Shown piece after piece: positions 59,556-64,000 of a stretch of DNA of 64,000 nucleotides (position 1 is its first letter; every line of letters starts with the position of its first letter). Origin of the DNA: Colocasia esculenta (lineage: Eukaryota > Streptophyta > Magnoliopsida > Alismatales > Araceae); the NCBI GenBank assembly GCA_014218235.1, contig CM024753.1, positions 189,696,348 to 189,760,347 of the forward strand, written 5' to 3'. Below the pieces are notes generated by a model. That model was not told the DNA's origin, ran no database searches, and was given only the letters and a program-made list of their open reading frames with translations. The position numbers and the translations under genes are program-made.

Positions 59556-59969
59556 TCTCCCAATTCTGGACTGGTGCCGCATTATTCCCCTCCTACTCCT
59601 TTAGGGTCTTTGGACCCTCACTTATCTCTTCCTCCTGAGCCACCCGATCACCCTCGGGGTTCCCAGGTTTTCTCTCCATATCCACCTGGGTCACCTGACT
59701 TTCTTCTTAGTGCTCAGGATTCCCCTTTTCCTCTTTCACCCGAGCCTCCTGATTGTAGGTCGGGCCCACATCCTTTAGGGACATCCAATCTTGGTCCTGA
59801 TTCCCTTCCTTCCACTTCACCTTTTGATCCACCAGATCCTCCACCCTCCATTCTACAGTTCCTTCCTCCAACCCCTCATGCTTACGGGCCTGACCCGATT
59901 CCTCCATCACTCCCTATTCGGGGTCCTGATCTTTTTTCTCATTGTTTCCGAGGCTTTAGCCCTCACTAG
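59556..59969 (+). pseudogene. Proline-rich continuation in the same frame
   Basis: About 137 codons, still in the gag frame, to a TAG at 59967-59969. Composed of repeated PPEPPDHPRG / PEPPDCRSG / FDPPDPPPS-type units; no domain. It may be the C-terminal end of the preceding ORF or a retained low-complexity linker. Confidence 0.45.
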
Positions 59970-62607
59970 CATTTTTTTTACTTCTTTGTAAATCCATTTT
60001 GTTTGAAGGTTCTTATCCCTCATATTCATGTAGAGTCTTGTCTCCCTCTTGTTTGTGTTCAGCTGACTCCAATTCTTGTTACCCCGACTTTTTACATTTT
60101 CCTGCAAATGAGCTAATTAAAATCAACCAAAATGAAGGTTCAAAGACTAATGCATGTTGTTCTTTCAATAAAGGGGTCGCATTGTGCACTAAATAACCAT
60201 GTAAATATTTGTTTCAACACAAAGGGCATCAAAGAGAGTCATCTCAGTTCACAACTAGAGTAGTCGAGTTAGTCTTAGGTTTGTTTTGCTTCTACAGCAC
60301 TCAAGCTAGAGATTACTCCGTGCTAGGAGTCTGACATCCCTTCCCCTGTCATTAAAAGTCACCTTAAGCAAGGATCACCACACACTCACATAGCAACCTT
60401 AGTCTGTTCCTCTAGAAAACATTGTTGCTACTTAGACCATACCTAGGTGGTGCAAAAGCTGTTCTCTTCTTTACTCGGTCAAAGTGTAAAGGCAAAAAGA
60501 CTATTTAGGTGAGGCGACCGACCTAAGCACACCTCAATGAGAGGAAATCTCAAATAGAGACGGTCACTCAGGCCTGTAAAAGAAAAGCCAAATAAAAGTG
60601 AGAAGAAGAACAAATGAAAGAAAATCAAGGAATAGCATGGCAAAGAGTGGCAGTATAGTTCCCCGCGGGACACCCTTGAGCCTGGTCGTATGCATACCCC
60701 AAGCAAGAAACAGACACAATAAAGTGACCAAAAGTCCCTCCTCAACAGATTGAACCTCTAAGAGGTATGCCGTGGAAGGAAGCTAAGCCTAATTTGTCCT
60801 TTAAAGCCTACACTAGACTTATCCCCAAACTTTCTTCTCTTTCTCTCTATAAGGCTGGGTCGTCTCCCGGGTATGGCCTTTGTAGTGGCACCGCAAGTTA
60901 GGGGCAACCATCTACAGGACGCCACCATCTTAATGCACATCTGACCTTTTGGTGGTCTTTAATGAAAGGGGAATGAATGGGGACCCCTTGCCAGTAGTTT
61001 GATCTTGCTTTAGTGCTGTAGTAGCAAGGGTGAGTACCTTATGTTTCATGTGTCTTTTTAAGAAGGGCTAACATCGACTTTAGGCATCATTCAAAATCCA
61101 AAAAAAAAAAATAGATATTGGCCAAAAATCCAAAAAAATCAAATATTGCCAAAAATCTAAAAAAATCAAATATTTCCAAAAATCCAAAAAAAATAGATAT
61201 TGCCAAAAACATAAAAAAAATCAAATAATTTCAAAACTAAAAAAAAAAACAAATATTTTCAAACTAAAAATAACAAAAGTGAGCGGATCTAATCATACAT
61301 GCTAAGTGTGCAGGTACATTGGCTCCCAAGCATTGATCACTCAAATCTCCACATTTCTTCATTACTTTTCTCTGAGTCTTGCTCACATCATCTTTACGAT
61401 CTGTCTCTCCTCCTCAGTCCCATCCATGATTTGAATTTCAAGCTTATTATCCCACCAAGTCCTTCCGAAGTCCCATACATATTCTCCTTCATCTGAATGG
61501 CTCCATGAGAGGACTCTCTATGTGTGAACCTGACGGTTCTTCAGTGCTTTGTTTCAATCATGTGGATGACTGAGTTGTTTATGCTTGTTGTTGTTAGCTT
61601 GTTTAGTACTTTGTTTATTGCTTCATTTACATAAAAAAAAACAAAAAAAAATTAGAAAAAGCAAAACCCAAAAAATGGCGAGTTCTGCGCTCCACAGGTA
61701 AGTTCAGGTAAGTATCCCTATCCCTTCTCCCTTGAATTACTATATAGTACTTATGCTGCTATATTATCTCAAGGACCGGCTGGTTTTCAATGTGTTTTTG
61801 GATCTGAGTTCCCCTTCAACAAAAACAGTGATGATCTAGGTGCACATTGCTAATCGCTGGATAGGCCATTGAGTTAAATAAGTTTGGGAACGATGGATTC
61901 AGGCCTACACTGCGGTTGCAGGTAGTTTCTTGACCCATTCTTATTCATCTTAGCACTATTATCCTTGAGTATTTTCTATTTTATCCTTTCTTTGCATAAT
62001 TGATTTGATGATTTCTTTTATTTTAGCCCAGCATGCATCATGTAGGACTTTGAGCTTCATGCCTCATGATTTGTCAAAGGTTGCTTCCCTGGTGATGGTC
62101 AATCATGCTTAAGTTTCTTGAACAAGAAATCATATTCCACTCACAATTTGAAGGTCTTCTTTGAACTAGTCACTTGGTCCAGTTGGCCAGTACGACTCTT
62201 GTTTGGAATTTACTCCCTCATTTCATCCAAATTAGCTTAAATATTCCCCCTGATCCGTCTTGGTTGAGAACCGCTCTCAGGCCTTGAGTCATCGTGACCT
62301 GCCTGGCACGCACATGTCCTCCCAAGATGAAACCTACAGGCCAATCGGATAGGGTACCTCTTAATCAAGAGGTTGATCATCCTTCTTTTGCTTTCCTTTT
62401 TGTCGTTCCAGACAGGAGCCTTCCGTACTCGCTCTTCCTTGAGGTTAGTTTAGAGTCTTCCTGAGAATTTCTATCACTTATTGGTTGTGATGGGTGTCTC
62501 TTTTACCTTGATACCCACTTTTCAGTCCACTCTTCTTCATCCTCACTCCATTCCATTTCATTACACTTCGCTCTCTTTCCGCTTCGCTCCCTTGCAAAGT
62601 GGGCATC
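59970..62607 (+). other. Non-coding region of family D element where pol is absent
   Basis: 2.6 kb with no RT, RNase H or integrase motif in any frame that I could find. It contains an A-rich tandem array and ordinary AT-rich sequence. Confidence 0.65.
61091..61279. repeat. A-rich ~27-bp tandem repeat
   Basis: About six imperfect copies of units like CCAAAAATCCAAAAAAATCA followed by AATATTG, with A-run length variation. Located between coding remnant and 3' LTR, where Tat-lineage elements often have A-rich repeats. Confidence 0.8.
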
Positions 62608-62621
62608 AAGGAGGGGCAATC
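62608..62621 (+). other. Polypurine tract of family D element
   Basis: AAGGAGGGGCAATC directly precedes the 3' LTR; primes plus-strand synthesis in LTR retrotransposons. Confidence 0.75.
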
Positions 62622-64000
62622 TGTAGACACCCGTTTTTGGCCTATAAGTTGGGCATATTTCTTGTTCATATCATTGATGTCCCAAATTGGTCATCACTTT
62701 GGAGTCCTTCTTTGGTCCATTATGAGCCCATTGACCCTTAATTTCAAGTCCATAGCCAAGATCCACTTGAAACATCAAAACTGTGCAATCTGCCCAATCC
62801 TGTGAACATGTCTTCACTTTGAGAGCTCATAACTTCCTCATTTCTAATCCAAATTTGGCATATCATACTATCATTTTGTAGCCCTCGGAGTCTAGAATCC
62901 AACGCAATAAACGGCTCATCAATTCAATGTCTGTGGAGAGAGTTATCACCCATTTTGTGGGACCTACACGGACTGTCTTCTAGTCGCAACCTGGTGCATG
63001 GTCGCAACAAGAACGCGGCCCCACGATCTGTCGCAACAGCGCCATGCACGTAAACACGTTTTTACGTGATTTTTGTCTTATCCTTCCATCCTAGAGCCTA
63101 TCTAAAGTCTCTTTGAGTTAGATTATGACCCAAACCTCCTATCCTCATCCCTAGGGTGCCTCGAAGTCCATCCAAACTCTAGATAGACTCTCAAACTCTC
63201 CCACAACTTGGACTCTCTCTCTAACTCGGGATTGGACTCTATCTCTATCTAAAACACATCCTAGGACTCTCTAGGGGATAGAGGAAGGCTACCACCACGA
63301 GGAGAGGTCCCTGGAGGCTCTGCTCACGAGGTCCCATCATCCCCAACGCAGAGGAGAAACAATTCTTCCCGTTTTCCTTCTTTCTCTATCCTCTTTCTCT
63401 CTCATATCGCCTCCAGGACCGGCAGTGCTTGCACGTCTTGTGGAGATCGAACCATGCTAGATCTCTTCTAGGTTTCTTCATCAAAGTTTCTCCCCACAGA
63501 GCCCTCTTCAACCTCAAAGTGGAATCACATCGATTGGTGGCTTGTGCACAACGTTACAGCAGATTATTCTTCACTTTCTCTCTCATATCGAGATCTGCAC
63601 ATGTGGAATTATTGTCTCTTCCACAGCCCAAACCAGTCCAGATCTCTTCAAGATGTCTTCATGAAAGTTGTTCACGACATCCTCCTCTCCGACCTCCAAC
63701 TAGAATCACATCAAATGGGACAATATCTGTTTAGTTTTGATTTTTACATTCTTTTTCACGTTTTACACATGTATACATGAGTTAGGATTCCTCCTTCTCC
63801 CCTTCCATGATTTCTCCCCATGCATATTCCTCCCCACGTTTTCCTACTACCCAAGGGGTTTAAAAACCACCCCCCAGGTCCGTTCCCTCCATGCTCCAAA
63901 TCTTTCTTTCATTTAAGAATAGCTACTACACTTAACATAGTCAAACAGGGTTTTATTTATTGTTTTCGTTGTTTTGGTAGGCACCCAAGCGAAGATCCAC
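62622..64000 (+). repeat. 3' LTR of family D element, cut by window end
   Basis: 1,379 bases matching 49245-50632 closely. Notable difference: three TCGCGAC motifs of the 5' LTR (49619, 49636, 49665) all read TCGCAAC here (62983, 63001, 63030). Confidence 0.92.

Larger units (their letters stand above)
49245..64000 (+). mobile_element. Non-autonomous Tat-lineage gypsy element, family D (runs off the window)
   Basis: Two direct repeats starting TGTAGACACCC, at 49245 and 62622, are near-identical for at least 1.38 kb and bracket an internal region with a primer-site-like TGGCGATCACGG (55133), a gag-type gene, and a purine tract before the 3' copy. The 5' LTR is split by a 4.16-kb solo LTR. Excluding that insert the element is over 10.5 kb. 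No protease, reverse transcriptase, RNase H or integrase motif appears in 59970-62607, so it depends on another element for pol, like elements described as TR-GAG. The zinc-finger form in Gag points to the Tat/Ogre group. The pentamer before it is TTGGG (49240-49244). Confidence 0.85.

Noticed and set aside
1..64000. tRNA or rRNA genes
   Set aside because: No T-arm GGTTCRAATCC-type sequence in a plausible tRNA context and no rRNA-like stretch was noticed on either strand.

Overview
The window is transposon-dense plant nuclear DNA. I found no intact host protein-coding gene, rRNA, tRNA or CRISPR array. Evidence for a flowering plant: Ty3/gypsy elements of two lineages (Tekay-like chromovirus and Tat-like), En/Spm (CACTA) transposons with 3-bp target duplications, and captured fragments of recognisable plant genes. 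GC-rich 5' exons in the captured fragments would fit a monocot, but the species cannot be named from this.

Layout. 1-2709: reverse-strand part of a long, non-coding LTR (family C). 2741-13117: a complete but dead Tekay-like chromovirus (family A), with 2.54-kb LTRs, a tRNA-iMet primer site, gag-pol full of stops, and a perfect 5-bp duplication (ACCCT). Its integrase is broken by a 340-bp TIR insert. 13501-16032: a solo family A LTR. 18082-24029: a CACTA element (TSD TAT) carrying a transposon coding remnant and an O-fucosyltransferase-like gene fragment. 27901-28861: a Harbinger-like TIR element filled with a GC-rich 7-bp-period repeat. 30372-33023: a reversed solo family A LTR (TSD GCATT) with a 34-bp tandem array. 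37661-38332: a long inverted repeat. 40733-45966: a second CACTA element (TSD ATT), inverted relative to the first and carrying importin-5-like exon fragments.

From 46402 to the window end is a nested stack. A reversed family A LTR (46402-48149) is interrupted by another LTR (family B, 48150-49244). That is interrupted by a large pol-less Tat-lineage element (family D, 49245 to beyond 64000) with a gag-type reading frame. Its 5' LTR in turn contains a 4.16-kb solo family C LTR (50876-55037, TSD ATCTA).

Most notable points: (1) LTRs of apparently unrelated families A, B, C and D all carry clusters of the same CpG-rich motif, GTCGC(G/C)TTC with its inverse and TCGCGAC. (2) Two related CACTA elements in opposite orientation each hold a different captured host gene fragment at the same end and on the transposon's sense strand; in the second, the last importin-like exon would splice in phase to the transposon's own terminal exon. 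(3) The family D element keeps one reading frame for about 3.7 kb, including an unrecognised basic and proline-rich part, but has no reverse transcriptase. (4) Stops in the family A pol mostly fall where CAG glutamine codons are expected, as 5-methylcytosine decay at CHG sites would produce. All comparisons were made by eye; no searches were run.
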